Part shown: one piece after another, positions 50,209-59,324 of the stretch
How positions within the stretch are numbered: the stretch's first letter is position 1
Layout: each line of letters opens with the position of its first letter
Source of the DNA: Chthoniobacter flavus
Lineage (GTDB): Bacteria > Verrucomicrobiota > Verrucomicrobiia > Chthoniobacterales > JACTMZ01
Assembly: GCA_945878135.1 (NCBI GenBank)
Contig: CAMDUL010000009.1
Coordinates: forward strand, 1-64,000
Length of the DNA: 64,000 bases
Direction: 5' to 3'
Position numbers and translations under genes: made by a program
Notes under the pieces: model-generated
The model's database searches: none
What the model was told of the DNA's origin: nothing
The model's input: only the letters and a program-made list of their open reading frames with translations

Positions 50209-51276
50209 GTGGAAAAGGCCCCGCTCACATTCCTCGAGAACCTCATTGCCACGCCTTCGCCGTCCGGGTTCGAGACCGGGGCGCAGCGCGTCTTCGCGGA
50301 CTACGTCAAACCGCATTGCGACCAATTCACCACCGATGCTTACGGCAACGCCTTCGCGCGCCTGGGCAACGCGGACCGGAAACCGCACATCGTCCTGGCC
50401 GGGCACATCGACGAACTGGGGTTCATGGTTTCGCACATCAACGACGACGGATTCCTTTTCGTCCAGGGCATCGGCGGTATCGACCGCGCGCTGTTCCGCG
50501 GACAACGCGTGCATGTGCACGGACCCAAAGGAACCATCGCGGGCGTGACCGGCTCGCTGGCCATCCATTTGCAGGAACCCGACGACCGCAAAAAAGTCCC
50601 CGAACTTCACGAAATGTATATCGACATCGGCGCGGGTTCGAAGGCCGAGGCCGGAAAGCTCGTGCGGGTGGGGGACTCGATCACCTACGCCGACGGCTTC
50701 GAGCGTCTGCAAAACAACCGCGTGGCCGCCCGCGGATGCGACAACCGCATCGGCGTCTGGTCCGCCGGCGAAGCCCTGCGACAGCTCTCGGCCAAACCGC
50801 CGAAGGTCTGCGTCACCGCTGTTTCCACCGTGCAGGAAGAGAACGGCCTCTACGGCGCGACCATGGCCGCCTACTCGCTGCAACCGGACGTCGCCCTGGT
50901 GGTCGACGTGACCCACGGCACGGATATCCCGAATTGTTCCAAGCCGAAGCACGGCGATGTGCGTCTGGGACAAGGGCCGGTCATTTCATTCGGCAGCTCG
51001 AACCATCCCCTGGTCGTGCAACGCCTGCTCGACGTGGCCGCGAAGGAAAAAATTCCCGTCCAGCGCGAAGCCAACCCGCGCCGCACCGGCACCGATGCGG
51101 ACGCCTTCTTCCTCCAGCGCGGCGGCATCCCCACGGCTTCGCTCGGACTGCCCAACCGCTACATGCATTCGCCGGTCGAAGTAATCGACCTTGACGACCT
51201 CGACGCCATGGCCCGGTTGCTCGCCGCCTTCTGCCGCTCGGTCAAACCGGGCGAATCCTTCCACGTGAAAATCTGA
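50209..51276 (+). CDS. M42 family metallopeptidase (glutamyl aminopeptidase/endoglucanase M-like)
   Basis: 355-residue di-metal aminopeptidase from the GTG at 50209. Metal and catalytic residues are in VLAGHIDELGFMV (His, Asp and Glu), GCDNRIGVW (bridging Asp), VQEENGLYGA (catalytic Glu pair), and LVVDVTHGTD. The last ligand His is in NRYMHSPVEVIDL. These enzymes form tetrahedral dodecamers in the cytoplasm and trim peptides. Older annotations as cellulase are misleading. It precedes the deoxyhypusine synthase-like gene by four bases. Confidence 0.92.
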   Translation: MEKAPLTFLENLIATPSPSGFETGAQRVFADYVKPHCDQFTTDAYGNAFARLGNADRKPHIVLAGHIDELGFMVSHINDDGFLFVQGIGGIDRALFRGQRVHVHGPKGTIAGVTGSLAIHLQEPDDRKKVPELHEMYIDIGAGSKAEAGKLVRVGDSITYADGFERLQNNRVAARGCDNRIGVWSAGEALRQLSAKPPKVCVTAVSTVQEENGLYGATMAAYSLQPDVALVVDVTHGTDIPNCSKPKHGDVRLGQGPVISFGSSNHPLVVQRLLDVAAKEKIPVQREANPRRTGTDADAFFLQRGGIPTASLGLPNRYMHSPVEVIDLDDLDAMARLLAAFCRSVKPGESFHVKI

Positions 51277-51280
51277 TCCT

Positions 51281-52252
51281 ATGAGCCAACCCGTCTCCGA
51301 CTTCATCCGTCATCACTACCGCCACTTCAACGCCGCCGCGCTCGTCGATGCGGCCGACGGCTACAGCCGGCTCGTCGACGGCGGCGGTAAAATGCTCGTC
51401 TCGCTGGCCGGCGCGATGAGCACCGGTGAACTCGGTCTCTCCCTGGCCGAAATGATCCGGCGCGACAAGGTCGGCATCATTTCCTGCACCGGGGCGAATC
51501 TCGAGGAAGACATCTTCAATCTCGTGGCGCACGATTATTACGAGCGCGTGCCGCATTACCGCGATCTGACCCCGGCCGACGAGCAGGCCCTGCTCGACCG
51601 GCACATGAACCGCGTGACCGACACCTGCATCCCGGAGATGGAGGCGATGCGGCGGTTGGAAAAAGCCGTGCTCGAGGAATGGATGGCGGCCGACGCCGCG
51701 GGCGAACGCTATTTCCCGCACGAATTCATGTGGCGCACGGTCAAGTCGGGCAAGCTGAAGCAATACTACCAGATCGACCCGAAGGATTCGTGGGTCATCG
51801 CCGCGATGGAAAAAAACATCCCGATCATCGTGCCCGGGTGGGAGGACTCCACCATGGGCAACATGTATGCCTCGCACGTCATCACCGGCGAAATCAAAAA
51901 CGTCCATACCGTCCGCACCGGCATCGAATACATGACCTTCCTCGCCGACTGGTATCAAAAGACGTCTCCGACACCGATCGGCTTCTTCCAGATTGGCGGC
52001 GGCATCGCCGGCGATTTCCCCATTTGCGTCGTGCCCATGCTCCATCAGGACCTGCAGTTGGAGAACATCCCCGTCTGGGCCTACTTCTGCCAGATCAGCG
52101 ATTCGACCACGAGCTACGGCTCCTACTCCGGCGCCGTGCCCAACGAAAAGATCACCTGGGGCAAGCTCGAGGCGCACACCCCGAAATACATCATCGAGTC
52201 GGACGCCACCATCGTCGCCCCGCTCGTCTTCGCGCTGATTCTGGGGTGGTAA
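51281..52252 (+). CDS. Deoxyhypusine synthase-like protein
   Basis: 323 residues with the NAD-binding deoxyhypusine synthase fold. Visible elements are MLVSLAGAMSTGELGLSL, IISCTGANLEEDIFN, IIVPGWEDSTMGNMYASH, and FFQIGGGIAGDFPI. The active-site Lys is present in EKITWGKLEAHTPK (Lys295), followed by SDATIVAPLVFALIL. Archaea and eukaryotes use this enzyme on eIF5A; bacteria lack eIF5A, and bacterial relatives include homospermidine-type synthases acting on free polyamines. The real substrate is open. It abuts the M42 peptidase upstream and a DUF2237 gene one base downstream. Confidence 0.92.
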   Translation: MSQPVSDFIRHHYRHFNAAALVDAADGYSRLVDGGGKMLVSLAGAMSTGELGLSLAEMIRRDKVGIISCTGANLEEDIFNLVAHDYYERVPHYRDLTPADEQALLDRHMNRVTDTCIPEMEAMRRLEKAVLEEWMAADAAGERYFPHEFMWRTVKSGKLKQYYQIDPKDSWVIAAMEKNIPIIVPGWEDSTMGNMYASHVITGEIKNVHTVRTGIEYMTFLADWYQKTSPTPIGFFQIGGGIAGDFPICVVPMLHQDLQLENIPVWAYFCQISDSTTSYGSYSGAVPNEKITWGKLEAHTPKYIIESDATIVAPLVFALILGW

Positions 52253-52253
52253 C

Positions 52254-52646
52254 ATGATCAGCGACCTCGAGCAGGGTGAGGGGAGCAAGAAGGCTCGCAA
52301 TGTGCTGGGCGGACCGCTCCAGCCCTGCAGCTTCGATCCGGCCACCGGCTTTTTCCGGGACGGCCACTGCCACACCTGCGCGCAGGATCACGGTTCGCAT
52401 ACCGTATGCGCGGTGATGACCTCCGAATTCCTCGCCTTTTCCAAGTCCCGCGGCAACGACCTGACCACCCCGATGCCGCAGTATGATTTTCCCGGACTCC
52501 AACCCGGTGACCACTGGTGCCTCTGCGCCGGCCGCTGGCTCGAGGCCCACGCCGCCGGTCACGCCCCGCGGGTCAGCCTCGAGGCGACCAACGAAGCCGC
52601 CCTGACCATCATCCCGCTCGAGGTGCTTCAGCAGCACGCCCTTTGA
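52254..52646 (+). CDS. DUF2237 family protein
   Basis: 130 residues, soluble. Family pattern: ARNVLGGPLQPCSFDPATGF near the start, then FRDGHCHTCAQDHGSHTVCA, VMTSEFLAFSKSRGNDLTTP and GDHWCLCAGRWLEA. Conserved Cys (HCHTC, WCLC) suggest metal binding or redox sensitivity, though no function is established for the family. It begins one base after the deoxyhypusine synthase-like stop and is very probably cotranscribed. Confidence 0.88.
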   Translation: MISDLEQGEGSKKARNVLGGPLQPCSFDPATGFFRDGHCHTCAQDHGSHTVCAVMTSEFLAFSKSRGNDLTTPMPQYDFPGLQPGDHWCLCAGRWLEAHAAGHAPRVSLEATNEAALTIIPLEVLQQHAL

Positions 52647-52664
52647 GCCGCGGAAAATAGAGCC

Positions 52665-53243
52665 TCAGCGCTTGTCGAGGATGGCGTTCCACTCCTCGAG
52701 GCGCTTGGACTGCGCGGCGAAGAGGTCGTCGGTCGGATCGAGGATTTCGATCGACTTGATTTTCTCGCCTTGGGCCACGGCGTTGACGATGTCTTGGCCT
52801 TTGGTCACGGAGCCGAAGACGGTGTGTTTGCCGTCGAGCCACGGGGTGGGGACGTGGGTGATAAAGAATTGGCTGCCATTGGTGCCGGGGCCGGCGTTGG
52901 CCATGGAGAAGATGCCGGGTTTGTCATGCTTCAACTCGGGCGTGCATTCGTCGTCGAAGCGGTAGCCGGGACCGCCGCTGCCCGTGCCGGTCGGGTCACC
53001 GCCCTGGATCATGAAGTCGGGGATGACACGGTGGAAAGTGAGACCGTCGTAGTAGCCGCGCTTGGCCAGGTTGAGGAAATTGGCCACGGTGACGGGGGCC
53101 TTGCCGGGATAAAGGACGCCTTCGATGTCGCCCTTGTCGGTTTTGACGATGATGCGGATGTCTTTCATGGATTCTTCACTTTGCGCGGGGAGCGCGGCGA
53201 TGGCGAGGGCGAAAGCGGTGGAGAGGATGGTTCTTTTGTTCAT
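52665..53243 (-). CDS. Cyclophilin-type peptidyl-prolyl isomerase, exported
   Basis: 192 residues from the ATG at 53243. The signal peptide is [20 protein letters not shown]. The cyclophilin core shows [56 protein letters not shown] and [10 protein letters not shown]. The catalytic Arg is in FHRVIPDF. Periplasmic PpiA-like prolyl isomerase role is inferred. It is divergent from the M14-type gene, with overlapping upstream regions of only 26 bases. Confidence 0.93.
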   Translation of the reverse strand: MNKRTILSTAFALAIAALPAQSEESMKDIRIIVKTDKGDIEGVLYPGKAPVTVANFLNLAKRGYYDGLTFHRVIPDFMIQGGDPTGTGSGGPGYRFDDECTPELKHDKPGIFSMANAGPGTNGSQFFITHVPTPWLDGKHTVFGSVTKGQDIVNAVAQGEKIKSIEILDPTDDLFAAQSKRLEEWNAILDKR

Positions 53244-53263
53244 GACCGTAATTTCGTTATCCA
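53236..53263 (+). promoter_or_regulatory. Candidate promoter of the M14-type gene
   Basis: TTGTTC (53236-53241), a 16-base spacer, TATCCA (53258-53263), then 6 bases to the GTG at 53270. The -35 lies over the first codons of the divergent cyclophilin gene. Confidence 0.33.
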
Positions 53264-53269
53264 CATTTC

Positions 53270-54031
53270 GTGGCAAGGCAATCCGAAAGCGCCGCGCACC
53301 TGCGGGCCCATGATTACGCGTGGCTGGTCAAACGCTGGCGGGCGCTGGCGCAGCGCATGGGCTGGCAAATGGGGAAGTTCGCCGAAGCGGACGGATTTCC
53401 GGTCTACGCAATCAGGTCGGCACGGCAGGCGGGACCGCGGTTGTATTTGTCCGCCGGCATCCACGGCGACGAACCGGCCTCGACCGAGGCGCTCATTGCT
53501 TGGTGCACGCGGCGGGCGCGGGCGCTGAAAAGTTGCCAGCTGCTGATTTTCCCCTGCCTCAACCCTTGGGGCTTGCAGCACAACAACCGGAACGATGCGC
53601 GGGGGCGCGATCTCAACCGCGGTTATCACCGGCAAGATGTTCCGGTCATCGAGGCGCAGAAGAAGATCTTGCGCGGACGGTTCTTCGATGCGGCGGTCAT
53701 GCTGCACGAGGATTACGACGCGCACGGGGTCTATCTCTACGAGATCCCGGGCGAGCGTCCGTTCTGGGGCGAGCACTTGCTCGCTGCGGCGGCGCGGCAT
53801 GTGCGGCGCGAACCGCGCGCCACGGTCGAAGGGCGGCGGTGCCGGCGGGGTTTGATCCGCACGCGGATCACGCCGGAAACCTTGCCGGAGCACCCGGAGG
53901 CGTTTTGTCTGCGGTTCGGCCACACCAAGCGCAGCCTCACCTTCGAGACGCCTTCGGAATTTTCCCTCACCGCGCGGGTGCGGGCCCACGGGGCGGTGCT
54001 TGATGAGGTCCTGCGGTTACTGCGGAAATAG
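53270..54031 (+). CDS. M14-type zinc peptidase/succinylglutamate desuccinylase-like protein
   Basis: 253 residues from GTG 53270. Zinc-binding HxxE is in [16 protein letters not shown]; substrate residues are in [15 protein letters not shown]. The third zinc ligand His is in [15 protein letters not shown], and the catalytic Glu is probably in [11 protein letters not shown]. It lacks a signal peptide, so it acts in the cytoplasm. Family members trim carboxyl-terminal amino acids from peptidoglycan fragments or deacylate amino acids; which applies here is unknown. Confidence 0.87.
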   Translation: MARQSESAAHLRAHDYAWLVKRWRALAQRMGWQMGKFAEADGFPVYAIRSARQAGPRLYLSAGIHGDEPASTEALIAWCTRRARALKSCQLLIFPCLNPWGLQHNNRNDARGRDLNRGYHRQDVPVIEAQKKILRGRFFDAAVMLHEDYDAHGVYLYEIPGERPFWGEHLLAAAARHVRREPRATVEGRRCRRGLIRTRITPETLPEHPEAFCLRFGHTKRSLTFETPSEFSLTARVRAHGAVLDEVLRLLRK

Positions 54032-54067
54032 TTTGGCTCGCTTCGCGACCCGTGCGAGACAGACATC

Positions 54068-54811
54068 ATGTCGTTCCTCGCCGTGGCTTTCGGTATATTC
54101 GCCGGCTTGGTCGCCGGTGCGGTCTTGTTCCGGTTCTGGTATGCGGTTTTTCCCCGCCTGACCCAAGCGCCTTGGCTCGACTTGGTGGTGAGTTATTTCA
54201 TCTGGATTCCCTGGGTGGCGGGCTACTCGCTCGGGTCCTGGCCGGGCGTCGCGGCGGCCTTGCTGGCGCAGTTTGTCTTTCTGCATGCCTTCTGTGCTCT
54301 AGACCGCGCTTGGCGCGGGAAGGGCGGCCGGACCCTGGAGGGGGCGCATGCCAGGAAGCTCGGCTGGGTGCGCAACGAGATCGCGCTTCTCCTCACCGTG
54401 CCGGCCGTCGTGGTCTTTTTCCTCGTGCGGGCGGCGGAGATCCTTTTTTACCCGCCGATGGCGTGGATGGCCAAAATGCCGCGCTACAAGACGTCCGAGT
54501 GGATCAACTTGTCGCGCCACAAGTTCGACGGTCTGGTCGGCCATGACCTCGTCTGGTGCTGGTATTGCGACTGGATGACCGGCGTGTGGTCGCTCGGCAG
54601 CGAGATGCTGCGCAATGTGGAATCGTTCTGGTGCCCGATCCGCTTTTGCGAGGACTGCAAAAACTGCCACGTGGCCACCGATTTCCCCGATGTGCAGAAA
54701 TGGTGCGCGGCCCAAGGCACGATCGAGGACGCCGTGAAGGTCTTCGACGAGCAATACGGGGACCGCGAAGAAAACAGCTGGTTCGGGCATCCGAACCGCC
54801 GGAAGCCCTGA
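54068..54811 (+). CDS. Membrane protein with a Cys/Trp-rich C-terminal domain
   Basis: 247 residues, not recognised. Two to three TM segments lie in the first half (AVAFGIFAGLVAGAVLFRFW; SWPGVAAALLAQFVFLHAF) and one at EIALLLTVPAVVVFFLVRAA. From about residue 150 the protein is soluble and Cys-rich: LVWCWYCDWMTGVWSLGSEM and FWCPIRFCEDCKNCH, then KWCAAQG. That is at least seven cysteines with CxxC-type spacing, suggesting zinc or iron-sulfur binding. It precedes the tig-clpP-clpX operon on the same strand. Function unknown. Confidence 0.78.
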   Translation: MSFLAVAFGIFAGLVAGAVLFRFWYAVFPRLTQAPWLDLVVSYFIWIPWVAGYSLGSWPGVAAALLAQFVFLHAFCALDRAWRGKGGRTLEGAHARKLGWVRNEIALLLTVPAVVVFFLVRAAEILFYPPMAWMAKMPRYKTSEWINLSRHKFDGLVGHDLVWCWYCDWMTGVWSLGSEMLRNVESFWCPIRFCEDCKNCHVATDFPDVQKWCAAQGTIEDAVKVFDEQYGDREENSWFGHPNRRKP

Positions 54812-54817
54812 TTCTGT

Positions 54818-54846
54818 TTGTCCGCGGTCGCGGGGAGAGCTAATGT
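54818..54846 (+). promoter_or_regulatory. Candidate promoter of tig-clpP-clpX
   Basis: TTGTCC (54818-54823), a 17-base spacer, TAATGT (54841-54846). +1 would fall near 54853, 5 bases before the alternative GTG start and 14 before the ATG of tig. Confidence 0.45.
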
Positions 54847-54866
54847 GAGCGCTCTTTGTGCCCATC

Positions 54867-56180
54867 ATGGAAATCTTCCTCGAAAAACAGCCCAACTGCC
54901 TCGCCACCCTCCGCGCCACCGTGCCGGCCGGAACGGTGCAGAAGAAAATCGAAAAACTGGCCGCCGAATACCAGAGAGCCGCGAAGCTTCCGGGGTTCCG
55001 TCCGGGCAAAGCCCCCGTCGCCGTGGTGGCCCGCAAATACAAAGAGTCGATCTCCGGAGACGCAGTGAAGGATCTGCTGCGCGAGGCGGTCGACCAGGCG
55101 GCCAAGGACAACAACCTGACTGTGCTCAACGCCTTCGATCTGCAACACGGCGAGGTTGGCGGGCAGGATTTGGATTTGTCGGTCAAACTGACCCTCGAGC
55201 CCGATTTCGCCATGCCCGATGTCGGGGCGCTCGGCGTCGAGGTGCTGGAGGAGGTTGTCACCGACGAGCATGTCAGCGGCAACATCAACATGCTGCTCGA
55301 GCGCATGGCGGAATTCACCGACATCACAGACCGCGCCCTGCAGATGGGCGATTACGCGGTGCTCGATTATGATGCCACGGTGGAGGGCCGTCCGTTGGCG
55401 GAGGTTTGCCCCGAAGCGCCTTCCACCATGAAGGGTGGCGAGGGCCTTTGGGTCATCATGGAAGAGGAGAGCATGTGGCCGGGCTTCTGCGCGGGGTTGG
55501 TCGGCGCGAAGGACGGGGAGCAGCGCGCGGTGGAAGTCGCGGTGCCGGAGGATTTCGGCGTGCCGGCGCTGCGCGGCAAAAAGATCACGCACCAAGCGAC
55601 GCTCAAAGGGATCAAGGCGAAGAAGCTGCCCGAACTGACCGATGAAGTGGCGCAGAAAATCGCCGGACGTCCGGCCGAGGAATTGCGACGGACATTCCGC
55701 GAACGACTCGAAGCGGCGGCCGTCGAACAGACCGAGCGCAGGAAGCGGGCGGCTGCGGTCGAGCACCTGGTCAAAAGCGTGGAATTCGAAGTTCCCGCCT
55801 CGATGGTCATGGGCGAGGCCCGTCGCGTGGTCCGGGAAATCGTCGAAGCCGAGCAGAGCCGCGGGCTGAGCGACGAGGACCTGCTGAGCAAGAAGGACGA
55901 AATTTTCCAGCACGCGCAGATGGGCGCACAGTTCCGGGTCAAAGCGGACTTCATCCTCACGCGTCTCGCCCGGGAGCAAAAGATCGAGGCCTCGCGCGAG
56001 GAATTGGCCGAGCATATCGCCCGCATGGCCCAGCGGCTGGGCATGCCGATGGACAAATTGGTCAAGCAGCTGGTCAAACGCGAGGCCCTCGGTTCGGTCG
56101 AGGGCGAGGTGGTCCGGGACAAGGCCCTTGATTTCCTTGCCTCCAAAGTTAAGGTGAAGACCGCCGAGGCCAAGGCCTGA
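54867..56180 (+). CDS. tig: Trigger factor
   Basis: Ribosome-associated chaperone and prolyl isomerase, 437 residues from the ATG at 54867; a GTG at 54858 in frame would add three. The ribosome-binding signature GFRPGKAPV is at about residues 44-52. The FKBP-like domain (GDYAVLDYDATVEGRP) and the C-terminal chaperone arms (LAEHIARMAQRLGMPMDKL) follow. It lies 25 bases before clpP, the classic tig-clpP-clpX arrangement of protein folding and quality control. Confidence 0.96.
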   Translation: MEIFLEKQPNCLATLRATVPAGTVQKKIEKLAAEYQRAAKLPGFRPGKAPVAVVARKYKESISGDAVKDLLREAVDQAAKDNNLTVLNAFDLQHGEVGGQDLDLSVKLTLEPDFAMPDVGALGVEVLEEVVTDEHVSGNINMLLERMAEFTDITDRALQMGDYAVLDYDATVEGRPLAEVCPEAPSTMKGGEGLWVIMEEESMWPGFCAGLVGAKDGEQRAVEVAVPEDFGVPALRGKKITHQATLKGIKAKKLPELTDEVAQKIAGRPAEELRRTFRERLEAAAVEQTERRKRAAAVEHLVKSVEFEVPASMVMGEARRVVREIVEAEQSRGLSDEDLLSKKDEIFQHAQMGAQFRVKADFILTRLAREQKIEASREELAEHIARMAQRLGMPMDKLVKQLVKREALGSVEGEVVRDKALDFLASKVKVKTAEAKA

Positions 56181-56205
56181 AGCCAAGCGCCGCGGCTCTT
56201 AATTT

Positions 56206-56856
56206 ATGAGTCATATTGTCACTTCCGGGGCTTCCGCACCGCGCAATTCCATCCTTGTCCCCATGGTCGTCGAGCAGACCGGCCGGGGGGAGCGCAGTTA
56301 CGACATCTATTCGCGACTGCTCAAGGACCGCATCATTTTCATCGGCACGCCGATTGACGACCACATTGCCAACCTGGTCATCGCCCAGATGCTCTTCCTC
56401 CAGATGGAAGACTCGAAGAAGGACATGCACATTTACATCAATTCGCCCGGCGGCTCGGTCACGGCAGGATTGGCCATTTACGACACCATGCAATTCGTCA
56501 CCTGCGACGTGAACACCTACTGCATGGGCATGGCCGCCAGCATGGGCGCGGTGCTGCTTTGCGCCGGGACGAAGGGCAAGCGTTACGCCCTGCCGAACTC
56601 GGACATCATGATCCATCAAGTGAGCGGCGGCGCGCAGGGTCAGGCCAGCGACGTCGAGCGTCAGGTCGAGTTCATGTTCAAGCTCAAGCGCCGGCTCGAG
56701 TCCATCATCGCGCAGCACACCGGCAAGCCGGTCGAGCAGGTGCACAACGATGCCGACCGTGACTACTACATGAGCGCCAACGAGGCGAAGGACTACGGCC
56801 TGGTCGACGAGGTGGTCAAATCCCGCAAGGAAATCCCGGGCGCCGTGCCCGCCTGA
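56206..56856 (+). CDS. clpP: ATP-dependent Clp protease proteolytic subunit
   Basis: 216-residue serine protease forming a double heptameric ring. The catalytic triad is complete: Ser112 in [10 protein letters not shown], His137 in [10 protein letters not shown], and Asp186 in [27 protein letters not shown] is the conserved handle and oxyanion region. The N-terminus through [20 protein letters not shown] holds the usual axial loop. The ATG follows an AT-rich TTAATTT. It is coupled to clpX, five bases downstream. Confidence 0.98.
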   Translation: MSHIVTSGASAPRNSILVPMVVEQTGRGERSYDIYSRLLKDRIIFIGTPIDDHIANLVIAQMLFLQMEDSKKDMHIYINSPGGSVTAGLAIYDTMQFVTCDVNTYCMGMAASMGAVLLCAGTKGKRYALPNSDIMIHQVSGGAQGQASDVERQVEFMFKLKRRLESIIAQHTGKPVEQVHNDADRDYYMSANEAKDYGLVDEVVKSRKEIPGAVPA

Positions 56857-56860
56857 TTTT

Positions 56861-58138
56861 ATGGCCCGCGCGACGAACCTGACCATGTGCTCTTTCTGCG
56901 GGAAGAGCCACAGCGAGGTGCGCAAGCTCATCGCCGGGCCCGGGGTCTACATCTGCGACAGTTGCGTCAGCCTTTGCAAAGGCATCCTCGACAAAGAACT
57001 CAAGGAGGAATCGAAGAAACAGGGGGGCAACGTGCGCGTGCCCAGACCGGCCGAGATCATGGCCGAGTTGGACCAGTTCGTCATCGGCCAGGAACTGGCC
57101 AAGAAGACGCTCTCGGTCGCGGTGCACAACCACTACAAGCGCATCCTGCACCAGGCCTCGTCGCGCGAAATCGCGCTGCCGGGCAGCGAGGACGTGGAAC
57201 TGGAAAAGAGCAACATCCTGCTCATCGGCCCGACCGGATCGGGCAAGACCCTCCTGGCCCGCACTCTGGCCCGCATCCTCGACGTGCCCTTCTGCATTGC
57301 CGACGCCACCACGCTGACCGAGGCCGGTTACGTCGGCGAGGACGTGGAAAACATCGTCCTGCGGCTTTTGCAGGCCTCCGATTACGATGTCAAACGCGCG
57401 GAGATCGGCATCGTTTACATCGACGAGATCGACAAGATCGGGCGCAAGACGGACAACGTGAGCATCACCCGCGATGTGTCCGGCGAAGGGGTGCAGCAGG
57501 CGCTCCTGAAGATTCTCGAGGGCACGACCTGCAATGTGCCGCCGCAGGGCGGACGCAAGCACCCGCAGCAGGAATACATCCAGGTCAACACGGACAAGAT
57601 CCTTTTCATCTGCGGCGGCGCCTTCGTCGGGCTGGAGAAACTCATCCAGCGGCGCCTCGGCAACCGCGTGCTTGGTTTCCACGCGCACGGTTCCGGCGGA
57701 AGCAGGGATCCGGTCGCCGCGTCGACCGCCACGATCCACCAGGTCGAGCCCGAGGACTTGCTCGCCTTCGGTCTCATTCCGGAGTTTGTCGGACGCCTCC
57801 CGGTGGCCACCGCATTGGACCAGCTGACCGAGGACGAACTGGTCACGATCTTGACCGAGCCGAGGAACGCGATGGTCAAGCAATACGCCAAGCTGATGTC
57901 CATGGAGGGCGTCGATCTCAATATCACGAAGGACGGTCTCCGCGCCTTGGCCGAGCGGGCGGTGACCAAAGGCACCGGGGCGCGCGCCCTGCGTTCCATG
58001 ATGGAGAAAATCATGCTCGATGTGATGTTCGACGTGCCGGGCCGGGACGACATCGCGGAAGTGACGATCAACCGCGCGGTGGTGGAAGGCCGCAAACCGC
58101 CGCTTCTGCGCCGGAAGCAGGAAAAGGACGCGGCTTGA
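56861..58138 (+). CDS. clpX: ATP-dependent Clp protease ATP-binding subunit ClpX
   Basis: 425-residue AAA+ unfoldase. The N-terminal zinc domain has [17 protein letters not shown] and YICDSC (C4 ligands). Walker A is [15 protein letters not shown], Walker B is [14 protein letters not shown], the pore loop lies in [11 protein letters not shown], and sensor 2 is [12 protein letters not shown]. It feeds proteins to ClpP. The start at 56861 follows a short AT-rich GATTTT without SD. Six bases separate its stop from trmB. Confidence 0.98.
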   Translation: MARATNLTMCSFCGKSHSEVRKLIAGPGVYICDSCVSLCKGILDKELKEESKKQGGNVRVPRPAEIMAELDQFVIGQELAKKTLSVAVHNHYKRILHQASSREIALPGSEDVELEKSNILLIGPTGSGKTLLARTLARILDVPFCIADATTLTEAGYVGEDVENIVLRLLQASDYDVKRAEIGIVYIDEIDKIGRKTDNVSITRDVSGEGVQQALLKILEGTTCNVPPQGGRKHPQQEYIQVNTDKILFICGGAFVGLEKLIQRRLGNRVLGFHAHGSGGSRDPVAASTATIHQVEPEDLLAFGLIPEFVGRLPVATALDQLTEDELVTILTEPRNAMVKQYAKLMSMEGVDLNITKDGLRALAERAVTKGTGARALRSMMEKIMLDVMFDVPGRDDIAEVTINRAVVEGRKPPLLRRKQEKDAA

Positions 58139-58143
58139 GTTTT

Positions 58144-58713
58144 ATGGCGTCCTCGAGCGGCGCCGGAACCCGCACGACCGTCGCCGGGGGCGGCGACATC
58201 ACTTTCTCGCGGAGCGCGCCGCTGGTTTTGGACCTCGGGTGCGGCAATGGTGTCTTTCTCGCGGCCTTGGCCGCGGCCCAGCCCGGATGGAACGTGCTCG
58301 GCATCGAGAAGAAGGACTACCGCGTGCGGCAGGCGCGGCGGCAGGCGCAGGATCTGGACAACGCGCGGGTGGTGCACGGGGAAGTGGTCGAGGTGGTGTC
58401 CGGACTGCCGGAAGCTTCCGTCACGCGGGTCTACCTGCTTTTCAGCGATCCGTGGCCCAAGCGGCGCCACGCGGTGCGGCGCCTCGTGCAAAAGCCCTTC
58501 GCTTCCCTGCTGGCGGACCGCCTCGCCCCGGACGGATCGGTTTTTTTCGCCTCGGATTCCGCCGCCTATGCGGACTGGGCGGTGAATGTTTTCCGGGAGG
58601 ACGGATGGAAGGTGGGGCCTTGGCAGACCCCTGGCGACTGGCCGCCGACTGAATTCGAGCAACGATTCGGCTCGGCCGGGGTTGAAATCCGGAGATTCGA
58701 GGCTACCCGGTGA
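58144..58713 (+). CDS. trmB: tRNA (guanine-N7-)-methyltransferase
   Basis: SAM-dependent methyltransferase that modifies G46 in the variable loop of tRNA. It is 189 residues, slightly short for the family because the usual N-terminal extension is small. Motif I is LVLDLGCGNGVFL, followed by VLGIEKKDYRVRQAR and the family-specific LLFSDPWPKRRH. The terminal EFEQRF is the usual T-x-x-E-x-R-like region in degraded form. It follows clpX by five bases, and its stop overlaps the sigma-factor start (GTGA). Confidence 0.92.
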   Translation: MASSSGAGTRTTVAGGGDITFSRSAPLVLDLGCGNGVFLAALAAAQPGWNVLGIEKKDYRVRQARRQAQDLDNARVVHGEVVEVVSGLPEASVTRVYLLFSDPWPKRRHAVRRLVQKPFASLLADRLAPDGSVFFASDSAAYADWAVNVFREDGWKVGPWQTPGDWPPTEFEQRFGSAGVEIRRFEATR

Positions 58714-59324
58714 CGCACGCGCCAAATCAAAGCGAAGAGGGATTCGGGGAGACGGTCTCCCGGACGGACGAAGACGCGCACTTGGTCGCCTTGATGCGGC
58801 GGACGAGGGATGATGACGATACGGCTTTCCGGGAATTGGTCGAGGCGACCGAGGACCGGGTCTATGGGACCATCGTGAAGATGCTCGGCGGGACGGAGGG
58901 CGCGGAGGATCTCGCCCAGAGGGTCTATGTGCGGATCTGGCAGGCGCGCGGACGCTACGAGCCGACGGCCAAATTCAGCACATGGATGTTTTCCATCGTC
59001 CGGCGCTTGGTGCTCAACGAGCGCCGCGGTCGGGCCCGACGCGGTGCCGTTTTTCACGAGCCCGCGGCCGAGGAATCCTTCCGCGAGCCGGCGGGAGGCG
59101 TCTCGCCGTCAGCGGAAGCCGCGGCCGGCGAGTTGGCCGGCGCCATCGAGGCGGCCCTGGCCGAACTGCCGGAGGAGCAGCGCACGGCCATGACCCTGCG
59201 GCGCTATGACGAAATGCCTTACGAGGACATTGCCGCGGTGCTCGGGACGACGGTGCCGGCAGTTAAGAGTCTTTTGTTCCGGGCGCGGGAGACGTTGCGG
59301 ACAAAGCTGTCGGCTTGGTTGTGA
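58710..59324 (+). CDS. ECF-type RNA polymerase sigma factor
   Basis: 204 residues from a GTG that overlaps the trmB stop. Region 2 is FRELVEATEDRVYGTIVKML followed by EDLAQRVYVRIWQARGRYEP and FSTWMFSIVRRLVLNERR. Region 4 holds LPEEQRTAMTLRRYDEMPYE and a helix-turn-helix DIAAVLGTTVPAVKSLLFRA. It is a sigma-70 family protein of ECF type; no anti-sigma factor gene follows. Target promoters are unknown. It may be translated in the tig-clp-trmB operon. Confidence 0.92.
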   Translation: MTHAPNQSEEGFGETVSRTDEDAHLVALMRRTRDDDDTAFRELVEATEDRVYGTIVKMLGGTEGAEDLAQRVYVRIWQARGRYEPTAKFSTWMFSIVRRLVLNERRGRARRGAVFHEPAAEESFREPAGGVSPSAEAAAGELAGAIEAALAELPEEQRTAMTLRRYDEMPYEDIAAVLGTTVPAVKSLLFRARETLRTKLSAWL

